A stretch of 64,000 bases of DNA from NCBI GenBank assembly GCA_963825255.1, contig CAWGSF010000007.1, positions 22,358 to 86,357 on the forward strand. The letters are read 5' to 3'. A program made the position numbers and the translations under genes. The notes beneath the pieces were generated by a model. The model saw only the letters and a list, made by a program, of their open reading frames with translations, did no database searches and had not been told where the DNA came from. Below, in pieces: positions 26,850 to 37,162 of this stretch (within the stretch, counting starts at the first letter, position 1; every line of letters starts with the position of its first letter). This DNA is from JAIBJN01 sp963825255. Lineage in GTDB: Bacteria; Actinomycetota; Thermoleophilia; Gaiellales; Gaiellaceae.

Positions 26850-27404
26850 ATGACTGACGCCCCGCCCGGGGTCGTGACGGCCGTGAGCAGCAGCCCGGCC
26901 CACACGATGGTGAAGCCGAGCCGGGAAGGCATTCGCCTCCTCGCCGGCCTGGGAGTCGAGGGCGACGCCCACCTGGGCGAGACGGTCAAGCACCGGTCGC
27001 GGGTGGCGCGCGACCCGACCGAGCCCAACCTGCGGCAGGTTCACCTCATCCATGCCGAGCTCCACGACGAGCTGGCCGCCGCGGGCCTCGCCGTCGGGCC
27101 CGGCGAGATGGGGGAGAACGTGACAACGCGCGGGGTCGACCTGCTCGACCTCCCCGTCGGCGCGCGTCTCCGGCTCGGCGACGCGGCCGTCGTGGAGGTG
27201 ACGGGCCTCCGGAACCCGTGCGCGCAGCTCGACGGCGTGCGGCCCGGGCTGATGGCGGGCACGCTCGACCGCGACGAGGACGGCGGCCTGGTGCGCAAGG
27301 CCGGCGTGATGAGCGTCGTCCTGGCGGGAGGAGAGGTGCGCCCGGGCGACCCGATCCGCGTCGAGCTGCCCCCCGCGCCCCATGGCGCGCTCGAGCCGGT
27401 CTGA
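26850..27404 (+). CDS. MOSC-domain protein 2
   Basis: 184 residues with the full MOSC core: GVEGDAHLGETVKHRSRV, LRQVHLIHAELHDEL, GEMGENVTTRGVDLLDLPVGARL and the reactive-Cys loop GLRNPCAQLDGVRPGL. It follows MOSC 1 by one base in the same frame direction. The pair probably forms a tandem duplication with diverged N-termini. MOSC proteins mobilise sulfur or detoxify N-hydroxylated compounds; the exact job is unknown. Confidence 0.85.
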   Translation: MTDAPPGVVTAVSSSPAHTMVKPSREGIRLLAGLGVEGDAHLGETVKHRSRVARDPTEPNLRQVHLIHAELHDELAAAGLAVGPGEMGENVTTRGVDLLDLPVGARLRLGDAAVVEVTGLRNPCAQLDGVRPGLMAGTLDRDEDGGLVRKAGVMSVVLAGGEVRPGDPIRVELPPAPHGALEPV

Positions 27405-27412
27405 GCCCTCGC

Positions 27413-28817
27413 TCAGGCAGCCTTCACGCCGGCGATGAGCCGCTCGACGGAGTCCTTCGCGTCGCCGAAGAGCATCGCCGTGTTGGGGCGGTAGAAGAGG
27501 TCGTTGTCGATGCCGGCGAAGCCGGGGCTCATGCTGCGCTTGAGGACGACGACGTTGGCCGCCTGGTCGACGTTGAGGATCGGCATGCCGTAGAGCGGGC
27601 TCTCGGGGTTGTCGCGGGCGGCCGGGTTCGTGACGTCGTTCGCGCCGATGACGAGGACGACGTCGGTGCGCGGGAAGTCCGGGTTGATGTCCTCCATGTC
27701 GCGCAGCTGCGGGTAGGGCACGTTCGCCTCGGCGAGGAGCACGTTCATGTGGCCGGGCATCCGCCCGGCGACCGGGTGGATCCCGTACTTGACGTCGACG
27801 CCGCGGCGCTCGAGCAGGTCGGCGAGCTCCCGGACGCTGTGCTGGGCCTGGGCCACTGCGAGCCCGTACCCGGGGACGATGACCACGCGGGAGGCGTAGG
27901 CGAGCATCACCGCGGCGTCCTCGGCCGTGATCTCCCGGTAGCTCTTCCCCTCGGTGGGCTCGGGCGCGCCGGGAGCGGCCTCGGGCGCGGCGCCGAACGC
28001 GCTGAAGAGGACGTTCGCGAGCGAGCGGTTCATGGCGCGGCCCATGAGGACCGTGAGCAGCGTCCCGGAGGCGCCGACGAGCGTGCCGCCGATGATGAGC
28101 GCGACGTTGTCGAGGACGAAGCCGGTCGATGCGGCGGCCAGGCCCGTGAAGGCGTTGAGGAGCGAGATGACGACGGGCATGTCGGCGCCGCCGATGGGGA
28201 GGACGAGGAGGACGCCGAAGAGGAGGGCGCCGACGACGAGGGCCACCGCCCACGCGCCCGACTCGGTCGAGCCTGCGACGGCGCCGATCACGATCAGGGC
28301 GACGAACAGCGCCGCGTTCACGAGCTGCTGGCCCGTGAAGAGGAGCGGGCGCCCCGGGAGGATCTCCTGGAGCTTCCCGAACGCGATCAGGCTCCCCGAG
28401 AAGCTGATCGAGCCGATCAGCGCCGAGAAGAGCATCGCTCCCATCGACTCCGGCGCGACGTGACCGGCCGCGGGGGTGAGCCGGTGGAACTCCGCCGCGG
28501 CGATGAGCGCCGCGGCCCCGCCCCCGACGCCGTTGAAGAGCGCCACCATCTGCGGCATGGCGGTCATGCGCACCAGGCGGGCCGAGGCGACGCCGATCAC
28601 CGTGCCGACCGCGACACCGGCGACGATGAGCCAGTAGGAGTCGATCTCCGGGCTCGCGAGCGTGAACCCGAGGGCGATGGCCATCCCCGACTGCGGCCGC
28701 GAGGTTTCCGGAGCGGGCCGTGGCCGGCGAGGAGAGGCGCTTGATCCCGATGATGAGGAAGACGCTGGCGACGAGGTAGGCGACGTCGATCGTCGTCTGC
28801 GAGAGCGCGAAGATCAC
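27413..28817 (-). CDS. pntB: NAD(P) transhydrogenase subunit beta (frameshifted)
   Basis: About 467 residues. Membrane domain dII has eight or nine spans (MAIALGFTLASPEIDSYW onward), and the NADP-binding dIII shows VVIVPGYGLAVAQAQHSV, DVKYGIHPVAGRMPGHMNVLLAEA, NPDFPRTDVVLVIGANDVTNPAA and KRSMSPGFAGIDN. A shift near 28695 separates the first span (TTIDVAYLVASVFLIIGIKRL). It pumps protons while reducing NADP with NADH. It overlaps the stop of the small alpha subunit gene by 4 bp. Confidence 0.95.
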
Positions 28818-29110
28818 TCCCTGTCCTCGGGCTTTCGCTTGAACATCTCGAGCATGCGGTCGGTGACGAGGAAGCCGCCGACGACGTTGATCGTCGCGAA
28901 GACGACGGCGACGAAGGCGAGGGCCTGCTCGAGCGTCGAGTCGGCCGAGCCGGCGATGAGCATCGCGCCGACGAGGACGATGCCGTGGATCGCGTTCGTC
29001 CCCGACATGAGCGGCGTGTGCAGGAGGGTCGGCACACGCGAGATGAGCTCGAAGCCGAGGAACACGGTGAGGACGAAGACGGTCAGGCCGTTGAGCAGGG
29101 TCTGGCTCAC
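28814..29110 (-). CDS. pntA: NAD(P) transhydrogenase subunit alpha part 2
   Basis: 98 residues with three or four membrane spans (LLNGLTVFVLTVFLGFELISRVP, AIHGIVLVGAMLIAG, LAFVAVVFATINVVGGFLVTDRMLEMFK). This is the split membrane piece of the alpha subunit, as in three-subunit transhydrogenases. GTG at 29110 overlaps the TGA of the dI subunit by 4 bp; its own stop overlaps pntB. Confidence 0.95.
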   Translation of the reverse strand: MSQTLLNGLTVFVLTVFLGFELISRVPTLLHTPLMSGTNAIHGIVLVGAMLIAGSADSTLEQALAFVAVVFATINVVGGFLVTDRMLEMFKRKPEDRE

Positions 29111-30214
29111 GAGCCCTCCACCAGCACGCGGCCGTCGTGGGCCACGCACGTCCCCTGCACGATCTCGTCCTCGAAGTCGAGGTGGAGGCTGCCGTCGCGG
29201 ACGAGGAGCGCGAGGAACGACTGGACGTTGCGCGAGTACATCTGACTCGCGTGGACGGGCATCGTCGCCGGGACGTTCGTGAGCCCCACGATCGTGACGC
29301 CGTCGCGGACGACCGTCTCGCCCGGCTCGGTGTCGGCGCAGTTCCCGCCCGCCTCGGCCGCGAGGTCGACGACGACCGACCCCGGCCGCATCCCGCGCAC
29401 GGCGTCCTCGGTGATCAGGATCGGAGCAGGGCGACCCGGGACGAGGGCCGTCGTGATGACGGCGTCCGACTCGTGCGCGTGCCGGGCGATGAGCTCCTGC
29501 TCCCGCTCGTGCTGGTCCTCGGCGAGCGCCACGGCGTAGCCGCCCATCCCCTCCGCGCCCTCCACGTCGAGCTCGAGGAAGGTCGCGCCGAGGCTCTCGA
29601 CCTGCTCCTTCACGACCGGGCGGACGTCGAAGGCCGAGACGACGGCGCCCAGTCGCCGGGCGGTGGCGATCGCCTGGAGGCCGGCCACGCCGGCCCCGAG
29701 CACGAGTACCTTCGCGGGCGGGATCGTCCCCGCGGCCGTCGTGAGCATCGGGAAGAACTTCCCCAGGTGCTCGGCCGCGAGGAGCGCGGCCTTGTACCCG
29801 GCGACCGTGCTCTGGGACGAGAGCGCGTCCATCGGTTGCGCTCGCGTCACGCGCGGGATGCGATCCATCGAGAACGCGGTGACCCCCTTGGCGGCGAGCT
29901 CTCCCAGCGTCTCGGGGTCGGTGAGCGGCTGGAGGAGCCCGATCAGCGCCTGCCCGGCGCGGAGGGGCTCGATCTCCGCCTGGCGACGGCTTGCCGACGC
30001 GGCAGACGACGTCGGCCTCCGCGTAGAGCTCGCCCGCGCCGACGATGCGGGCACCGGCATCGGCGTACGCGGCGTCGGAGAAGGTGGCCGCCTCACCTGC
30101 GCCCTGCTCGACGAGAACCTCGACGCCGTCCTCGGCGAGCCGCCGTGCCGAGTCCGGCACGACGGCCACGCGGGTTTCCCCGGGGGCCGTCTCCTTCACC
30201 ACGCCTACCCTCAT
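29107..30214 (-). CDS. pntA: NAD(P) transhydrogenase subunit alpha part 1 (frameshifted)
   Basis: About 369 residues, soluble NAD-binding domain dI, related to alanine dehydrogenase. Seen: GVVKETAPGETRVAVVP at the N-terminus, SSQSTVAGYKAALLAAEHLGKFFPMLTTAAGTIPPAK, the dinucleotide loop VLGAGVAGLQAIATARRLGAVVSAFD, and the mobile-loop region AEAGGNCADTEPGE. A base shift near 29990. First gene of the pnt operon, with a 25-bp divergent gap to the DUF6457 gene. Confidence 0.9.
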
Positions 30215-30239
30215 GGTCGCCGGAGTCTAAGCTCCGGGT

Positions 30240-30479
30240 ATGGACGGATGGCTGGATGACGCGCGCGCGAAGCTCGCAGGGGTGGTCGGCGAGGACCCTG
30301 CCGCCTACGACCTGACCCAGGCTCAGGCCGACGAGCTTCTCGACCTCGCGCGCATCGCCGCCCACGACAGCGGGGAGCGGACGAGCGCGCCGCTCCTCTG
30401 CTACCTCGTCGGTCTCGCCCACGGGCGCCACGGCGGCGACCTGAGCGATCTCGTCGACGCGACCGTCGGTACGTCGTAG
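30240..30479 (+). CDS. DUF6457-like small protein
   Basis: 79 residues, acidic and helical. The pattern LTQAQADELLDLARIAAHDSGERTSAPLLCYLVGLAHGR fits DUF6457, an actinobacterial family often beside molybdenum-cofactor or formate-dehydrogenase genes; here two MOSC genes lie 3 kb away. Function unknown. ATG lies within a few bases of the likely promoter, so it is probably leaderless. Confidence 0.7.
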   Translation: MDGWLDDARAKLAGVVGEDPAAYDLTQAQADELLDLARIAAHDSGERTSAPLLCYLVGLAHGRHGGDLSDLVDATVGTS

Positions 30480-30488
30480 GGTTCCCGG

Positions 30489-31253
30489 ATGCCCGGAACA
30501 GCGCTCGCGGACAGGACCGCGGTCGTCACCGGAGCCTCGAGCGGCATCGGGATGGCCACCGCCCGCGCGCTCGCGGCCGAGGGCGCCCGCCTCGCGCTCG
30601 GCGCGCGGCGCGTCGACCGCCTCGAGGCCTTCGTCGAGGAGCTCGGCGGAGATCACGCCTTCGGCCCTCTCGACGTCACGGACGCCGCGAGTTGCGAGGA
30701 GTTCGTCTCCATGGCGGCGAGCAGCCTCGGGCGAATCGACATCCTGATCAACAACGCGGGCCTGGCGCTCGGCCGGGCCACTATCGCGGAGGGCTCGGAG
30801 GAGGACGACCGCATCATGTGGGAGACGAACGTCCAGGGCCTCCTCCGCATCACGCGCCTCGTGCTCCCGCACATGGAGGACAAGCGGGGACACATCGTCA
30901 ACCTGGGCTCGTGGGCCGGGCGCGAGGCATACGGCGGCGGGGGCATGTACGTCGGCTCGAAGACCGCCGTCCGCGTGCTGACGTACGTCCTCAGGAAGGA
31001 GCTCGTGGGGCGGATCCGCGTGACGACGGTGGATCCCGGCATGGTCGGGGGCACGGAGTTCTCGGACGTCCGCTTCGGCGGTGACGCCGAGCGCAAGGCG
31101 GCGGTCTACCGGGGCGTCGACTGGCTCACGCCCGAGGACGTCGCCGACTGCATCCTCTGGGCCGTCACCCGGCCGGCGCGCATGAACGTCGACGAGATCG
31201 TCGTCAAGCCCCTCCAGCAGGCGAGCCAGGACGCGATCGTCCGGGACGAGTAG
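30489..31253 (+). CDS. Short-chain dehydrogenase, YdfG/serine-3-dehydrogenase type
   Basis: Intact, 254 residues. Cofactor loop TGASSGIGMATARAL (about 14-28), NNAGLALGRA, catalytic Ser in NLGSWAGREAY, and Tyr/Lys in MYVGSK. The C-terminal VDPGMVGGTEFSDVRFGGD and MNVDEIVVKPLQQ are typical of the YdfG subgroup, which oxidises 3-hydroxy acids such as serine or 3-hydroxypropionate with NADP. It starts 9 bp after the DUF6457 stop. Confidence 0.9.
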   Translation: MPGTALADRTAVVTGASSGIGMATARALAAEGARLALGARRVDRLEAFVEELGGDHAFGPLDVTDAASCEEFVSMAASSLGRIDILINNAGLALGRATIAEGSEEDDRIMWETNVQGLLRITRLVLPHMEDKRGHIVNLGSWAGREAYGGGGMYVGSKTAVRVLTYVLRKELVGRIRVTTVDPGMVGGTEFSDVRFGGDAERKAAVYRGVDWLTPEDVADCILWAVTRPARMNVDEIVVKPLQQASQDAIVRDE

Positions 31254-31260
31254 TCGGCCG

Positions 31261-33333
31261 ATGCCGCTCACCATCCTCGAGGGCTCGACGTTCTGCGTCT
31301 CCGACGAGCTCGGCGACATCGTCGAGCCCGACGATGGGCCTCTTCGCCCACGACACGCGCTTCCTCTCGCACTGGGCGCTCAAGATCAACGGCGCCCGGC
31401 CGCTCATGCTCGCCTCGCGCAAGGTGGAGTACTACTCGGCGGCGTTCTTCCTCCGGAACCCCGTGGCGGGCGGGCTCGTGCAGGACGAGCTCTCGATCGG
31501 CCGCGAGCGCTTCATCGGCGACGCGATGCAGGAGCACATCGTCGTCTCGAACCACTCCCGCAGGTTGATCGCCTTCGACCTCGCGGTGGAGCTCGGGAAC
31601 GACTTCGCGGACATCTTCGCCGTCAAGGAGTACGACTTCGCGCTCGGGGACCCGGAGCACGCGCGCCCGCTGCCGCCGCCGGTCGAGCCCGTCTACGAGC
31701 CCGGCGACAACCAGTTCGTGCTCGCCCGCGAGGACCCGGACTTCCACGGGCTCACCCAGGTCGTCTTCTCCGAGCGCGGCGAGCCGACCGACTCGACCGT
31801 GACGTTCCGGGTCGAGCTCGAGCCGCGCGAGAGCTGGCGCCTGCGCGTCGACGTCATCCCGGCCGACGACGGCGTCCGGACGGCCGTCCACAGCGCCGAG
31901 CGGCGGTTCGGCGACGAGCTCGCGCGCGTGCGCGCGTCTCTCGCGGCCTGGCGCCTGCGGGTCCCGCAGCTGCGCTCGTCGTGGGACGAGCTCACCCACT
32001 GCTTCCGACAGTCGGTCGCGGACCTCTCCTCGCTTCGCATGGGCGAGGATCCGCGGCTGCTCGGGCCAGCTCCCCGCCGCAGGGATGCCGTGGTTCATGA
32101 CCGTCTTCGGGCGGGACACGATCATCACCTGCCTCCAGACGCTCCTCTTCGGGCCGGAGCTGGCGCAGAACGCGCTCGCCGTGCTCGCCGAGCTGCAGTC
32201 GGACGAGGACGATCCGGAGTCCGACGCCGAGCCGGGGAAGATCGTCCACGAGGTGCGCCACGGCAAGGCGGCGCAGGCGTGGTTCCCGCGCTACTACGGG
32301 ACGGTGGACGCGACGCCGCTCTACCTCATCCTCCTCTCCGAGGTGTGGCGCTGGACGGACGACGCCGGCCTCGTCCGGGACCTGCGTGGCCCGGCCCTGC
32401 GAGCCCTCGAGTGGATCGACCGCTACGGCGACCTGGACGGCGACGGCTTCGTCGAGTACCTCCGGCGCTCGAGCCGGGGGCTCGTGAACCAGTCCTGGAA
32501 GGACTCGGGCGACTCCCAGCTCTTCCGGGACGGGCGGGTCGCCGAGCCGCCGATCGCTCCCTGCGAGGTGCAGGGGTACGTCTACGACGCGAAGCTGCGG
32601 GTGGCCGAGCTCGCGCGCGCGGTCTGGCGCGAGCGCGAGCTCGCCGACCGGCTCGAGCGCGAGGCCGCCGAGCTCCGTCAGCGGTTCGACGAGGCGTTCT
32701 GGTGCGAGGCGAGGGGCGGTTACTACGCGCTGGCCCTCGACGCGCGGAAGGAGCGGGTGGACTCGCTCGACGTCCAACATGGGGCACCTGCTCTGGAGCG
32801 GGATCGTGCCGCCGGAGCGCGTCGACGCCATCGTCGACCAGCTGATGGGCGAGGATCTCTGGTCGGGCTGGGGCGTGCGCACGATGTCGGCGGGGGACGC
32901 GGGCTTCAACCCGCTCGCATACCACGACGGCACCGTGTGGCCGCACGACAACTCCCTGATCGCGTGGGGCCTCGCCCGCTACGGGCGCTGGCCGGAGGCG
33001 CAGCGCATCGTTCGCCGCCTGCTCAACGCGGCGTCGTTCTTCGACCACCAGCTCCCCGAGGTCTTCGCCGGCTTCTCGCGCACGGAGACGCCCTTCCCGA
33101 TCCCGTACCCGACGGCCGCGCGGCCCCAGGCGTGGGCCGCCGGCGCGCCCGTCCTCCTGCTGCAGCTCCTCCTCGGCCTCGTGCCCGACAGGCGCCGCCA
33201 CGTGCTGGAGAGCGTCGCGCCGGGGGACATCCCCTCGTGGGCCGGGAACGTTCGCCTCACCGGGGTGCGCGCGTTCGACAAGGCCTGGGACGTGCAGCTC
33301 GACGGCGGGGAGGTCATGATCGAGCAGGCGTGA
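31261..33333 (+). CDS. Glycogen-debranching-type glucosidase (three frameshifts)
   Basis: About 690 residues. The N-terminal beta-domain (LEGSTFCVSDELGDI, LFAHDTRFLSHWALKING) matches the GDE N-terminal domain. The C-terminal (alpha/alpha)6 barrel has GMPWFMTVFGRDTIITCLQTLLFGP, NQSWKDSGDSQLFRDG, HLLWSGIVPPE and WGVRTMSAGDAGFNPLAYHDGTVWPHDNSLIAWGLARYG. Such proteins cut alpha-1,6 links in glycogen or related glucans. Frames join near 31335, 32075 and 32775. GTG of the glycosyltransferase overlaps its TGA, so the two form an operon. Confidence 0.85.
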
Positions 33334-34361
33334 GGATCGCGATCCTGAGCCCGGTCTGGTTCCCGGTCCCGCCGGTGGGGTACGGCGGGATCGAGTGGGT
33401 CGTCTCGCTTCTCGCCGACGGCCTCGCGGAGGCCGGGCACGACGTCACCCTCTTCGCCTCCGGCGACTCCTTGCACGAAGGCCGAGCTCGCGTCCGTCTA
33501 CGACGAGGCGCCGTTCGCGCGAGATCGGCAAGACGACGCCCGAGCTTCGCCACGCGCTCGCCTGCTACGAGCGCGCGGACGAGTTCGACATCGTCAACGA
33601 CCATTCGGGGCCGCTCGGCGCCGCACTCGGCGCGGCCTCGCCGACGCCCGTCGTGCACACGGTGCACGGGCCCCTGACGGGAGAGCCCGGCGAGCTCTAC
33701 GTCACGCTCGCGAAGTTCGCGCCCGAGGTGGGACTGATCTCGCTCTCGCTCGAACCAGCGGAAGCCGCAGCCCGACCTGCCCTGGGTCGCCACGTGCCCG
33801 AACGCGCTCGACCTGGACGCGTACCCCGTCCACACGGAGCGGGGCGAGTACCTCCTCTTCCTCGGGCGGATGAGCGCCGACAAGGGCTGCCACCGCGCCA
33901 TCGAGGTGGCCACGGAGGTCGGGGTCCCGCTGAAGATCGCGGGCAAGATGCGCGAGCCGGCCGAGCGCGAGTACTTCGAGACGTACGTCGCCCCGCACCT
34001 CGGCGAAGGGGTCGAATACCTCGGCGAGACGAGCCACGGGAAGAAGGTCGCGCTGCTCCAGAACGCGCGCGCGACGCTGTTCCCCATCGACTGGGAGGAG
34101 CCGTTCGGGCTCGTCATGATCGAGTCGATGGCCTGCGGCACGCCGGTGATCGCGACGCGCTGGGGCGCGGTCCCCGAGGTGATCGAGGACGGCCGCTCGG
34201 GCGTCATCGTCGACGACTACCGCGAGATGGCGGGCGCGCTCGCCGACGCCGACCGGCTCGAGCCGCTGGAGTGCCGGCGCTACGCTGAGGAGCGATTCTC
34301 GGCGGGGCGGATGGTGCGCGACTACGAGGCGGCCTACGAGGCCGTGCTCGCGCGGGTCTAG
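33330..34361 (+). CDS. GT4-family glycosyltransferase (frameshifted)
   Basis: About 343 residues of GT-B fold. N-terminal domain: RIAILSPVWFPVPPVGYGGIEWVV, then DIVNDHSGPLGAAL and VVHTVHGPLTG. C-terminal domain: YLLFLGRMSADKGCHRAIEVA, VPLKIAGKMREP, and the donor loop PIDWEEPFGLVMIESMACGTPVIATRWGAVPEVIEDG (E-x7-E). Frames shift near 33475, 33525 and 33760. It is coupled to the debranching-type gene and may build or modify a storage or cell-wall glucan. Confidence 0.85.
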
Positions 34362-34363
34362 GG

Positions 34364-34388
34364 AGCAAGTAACAGACTGTTACTTGCT
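34364..34388. repeat. Dispersed palindrome, copy 3
   Basis: Longest copy: 12-bp arms AGCAAGTAACAG and complement around a single A. It sits 3 bp after one gene and 9 bp before the stop of the convergent next gene, where a bidirectional terminator would be expected. It has no T-run and only a minimal loop. Confidence 0.9.
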
Positions 34389-34396
34389 GGCGGGGC

Positions 34397-35553
34397 TCAG
34401 CCGCTGCGCTTCGCGGCGGCGCCGGCCGGCGCGAGCGCCTGTTCGAGATCGGCGACGAGGTCGGCCGCCGACTCGATCCCGACGGAGAGGCGGACGAGGT
34501 TCGCGGGCGTGGGGAAGGGCGATTCCGCCGTCGAGGCGTGGGTCATGTCGGCCGGGACCTCGATCAGGCTCTCGACCCCGCCGAGGCTCTCCGCGAGCGT
34601 CCAGACCCTCGTCCGCGTGACGAGCGCGGCGGCCTCGTCCGCGTCGGCCGCGAGGAAGGAGATCATCCCGCCGAAGTCGCGCATCTGACGGGCCGCGATC
34701 TCGTGGCCGGGATGATCGGGCAGACCGGGGTAGAGGACGCGGTCGACCGCGGGGTGGCTCGTGAGGAAGGCGGCGACCGCGCGGGCGTTGTCGCAGTGGC
34801 GCTCCATCCGGACGGCGAGCGTCTTGAGGCCACGGAGCACGAGCCAGCAGTCGAAGGGCCCGGGGATCGCTCCGAGCGCCTTCTGGAGGAACTGCAGGCG
34901 CTCCGCGACGGTCGGGTCGTTCGTCGCGACGAAGCCTCCGACCACGTCGGAGTGCCCGCCGAGGTACTTCGTCGTCGAGTGGACGACGACGTCTGCGCCC
35001 AGATCGAGGGGACGCTGGAGGTACGGCGTGGCGAAGGTGTTGTCCACGACGACCATGGCGCCGGCGGCGTGCGCGGCCGCGGCCGCCTTCGCGACGTCGA
35101 TCACGTTCAGGAGGGGGTTCGTGGGCGTCTCGAGCCAGACGAGCCGCGTTCGCTCGTTCAGGTGCCGCTCGAGGCCGGCGTCGATCTCGTCCGCGGAGAC
35201 GAAGCTGAACCGGTAGCCCTTCGGCTCGTAGATCTGGGAGAACATGCGGTAGACGCCGCCGTACACGTCGTTCACGCAGAGGACGTGGTCGCCCGGCTCG
35301 AGCAGGTGCACGAGCGTCGTGGTCGCGCCGAGGCCGGACGAGTAGGCGAGGCCGTGCGCGGCGCCCTCGAGCGAGGCGAGGCACGTCTCGAGCGCCGTTC
35401 GCGTCGGGTTCCCCGCGCGCGAGTAGTCGTACCCCTGTGGACGCCGACCTCGTCCTGGACGAACGTCGACGTCTGGTAGATCGGCGTGACGACCGCGCCG
35501 GTCGCCGGGTCCGGCTCCTGGCCGTCGTGGATCGCCCGCGTCTCGAAGTCCAC
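34397..35553 (-). CDS. metB: Cystathionine gamma-synthase/lyase family (frameshifted)
   Basis: About 385 residues of the Cys/Met PLP family. Seen: ETRAIHDGQEPDPATGAVVTPIYQTSTF at the start, the cofactor Asp in VVVDNTFATPYLQRP, the PLP lysine in HSTTKYLGGHSDVVGG, and SLGGVESLIEVPADMTHAS near the end. One shift near 35437 in the YDYSRAGNPTR block. With cystathionine beta-synthase 180 bp away it more likely acts as a gamma-lyase, making cysteine from cystathionine, though synthase activity cannot be ruled out. Confidence 0.85.
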
Positions 35554-35585
35554 GGCCCCAGTGTAGGCACCCCGTCCCCGGTGGG

Positions 35586-35610
35586 CATGTCCGGGGTCAG
35601 ACCCCGGCCG
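35586..35610. repeat. GGGGTCAGACCCC repeat, copy 1
   Basis: A 25-bp unit beginning CATGTCC and holding the palindrome GGGGTCAGACCCC (35593-35605), extended here to a 17-bp inverted repeat by CC/GG. It lies between two transsulfuration genes. Confidence 0.8.
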
Positions 35611-35683
35611 CGTCCCTTTCGGGCCTCGCCCTGTTCCTCGTCAGGTTTCGGCGCCCGCCCGGAGGTCTTGGCTGGCCGTTAGA

Positions 35684-35708
35684 CATGTCAGGGGTCAGAC
35701 CCCGGCCG
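35684..35708. repeat. GGGGTCAGACCCC repeat, copy 2
   Basis: The same 25-bp unit 98 bp further on, one base different (CATGTCA); core palindrome at 35691-35703. The 73 bp between copies hold no gene. Confidence 0.8.
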
Positions 35709-35732
35709 TGGCCGAAGGACGCGACCGCGGCG

Positions 35733-37137
35733 CTACGCAGCGCCGTCCGGGCGGCCGCGGGCGAGGTACTCGAGGAGATCGGCGCGGGTGAGCACGCCGA
35801 CGGGCCGTCCGTCGCGGGCGACGACGACGGCCGGGTTGCCCGCGGAGAGGTCGGCGAACACCGTGTCCACCGACTCGTCGATCTCGACCGCCGGGAGCGG
35901 GGGCTCCATCGCCGAGGCCACCTCCTCCTCGAGCGCCTCCCGGTTCCGGAAGACCCGCTCGAGGAGGCTCCGCTCGCGGATCGACCCGACCACGTCGGCC
36001 AGCGAGTCGGCCCCGTCTCGCCGCACGACGGGGATCTGCGAGATCGCGTAGCGGTGCATGAGGTCGATCGCCTCGCCGACCTTCTGGTTCGACTCGACCG
36101 TGACGAGCTCGGGAACATCGGGCGCGTCGTGCCGCTTGAACGCGAGGACCTCGTCGATCCTGGGCGGGGGCGCCTCCCGCTCGAGCACGCCGTGCTCCAT
36201 CAGCCAGTTGTCGTCGTAGACCTTGGAGAGGTAGCCGCGCCCCGAGTCGGGGATCAGGGTCACGAGCGTCGCCTCCGGCCCGAACCGCCGGGCGACCTGG
36301 AGCAACGCCCACACGGCCGTGCCGCCAGAGCCTCCCACGAGCATGCCCTCCTCGCGGGCGAGCTTCCGCGCCGTCCGGAAGGAATCCACGTCCGACACCG
36401 TGACGTACTCGTCCACGAGCGACGGGTCGAACGTCGCTCGGCCAGAAGTCCTCGCCGATCCCCTCCACGAGGTAGGGGTGGATGTCGTCGGGGTTCGAGA
36501 AGATCGAGCCTTCCGGATCCGCGGCGACGACGAGGAGGTCCGGCTTCCGCTCCTTGAGGTACCGCGAGATGCCGGAGATCGTCCCGCCTGTGCCGACGGA
36601 GAGGACGATCGCGTCGAGCTCGCCGCCGGTCTGCTCCCAGATCTCGGGCCCGGTCGTCTCGTAGTGCGCCGCCGGGTTGGCCGGGTTCGAGTACTGGTCG
36701 GGCTTGAACGCGCCCGGGATCTCCTCGGCGAGCCGGTCGGACACGGAGTAGTAGCTCTCGGGCGACTCCGGCGCGACCGCGGTCGGGCAGATGACGACCT
36801 CGGCGCCGTACCCGCGCAGGAGCGCCCGCTTCTCCTCGGCGATCTTGTCCGGCATGACGAAGACGCAGCGGTAGCCCTTGATCGCGGCCACGATCGCGAG
36901 GCCGACGCCCGTGTTGCCGCTCGTCGGCTCGACGATCGTGCCGCCCGGGCGGAGCTTTCCCTCCCGCTCCGCCGCCTCGATCATCCGGAGGCCGATCCGG
37001 TCCTTGACGCTCCCGCCGGGATTCAGGTACTCGAGCTTGGCGAGGAGCGTCGGCGCGACCTCGCGGCCGACCCGCTGCAGGCGCACCAGCGGCGTCCGGC
37101 CGACGAGGTCGAGGACGGTCGGATAGTCGCGGGGCAT
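35733..37137 (-). CDS. Cystathionine beta-synthase with CBS pair (frameshifted)
   Basis: About 467 residues. PLP domain: PTVLDLVGRTPLVRLQRVG, the PLP lysine in PGGSVKDRIGL, EPTSGNTGVGLAIVAAIKGY, SVGTGGTISGISRYLK and VGGSGGTAVW. The C-terminal 115 residues form two CBS motifs (VGEAIDLMHRYAISQIPVVR ... ADLSAGNPAVVVARDGRPVGVLTRADLL), which in other enzymes bind S-adenosylmethionine or nucleotides. A shift near 36438. It makes cystathionine from serine and homocysteine, working with the gamma-enzyme downstream. 25 bp from purH upstream. Confidence 0.9.
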
Positions 37138-37162
37138 CGCCGGTAGCGTATTCGCGGCGCTT

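Noticed and set aside
34364..34388. Palindrome copy 3 as a simple intrinsic terminator
   Set aside because: It has no T-run, the loop would be minimal, and identical copies occur in a gene and before a start codon.
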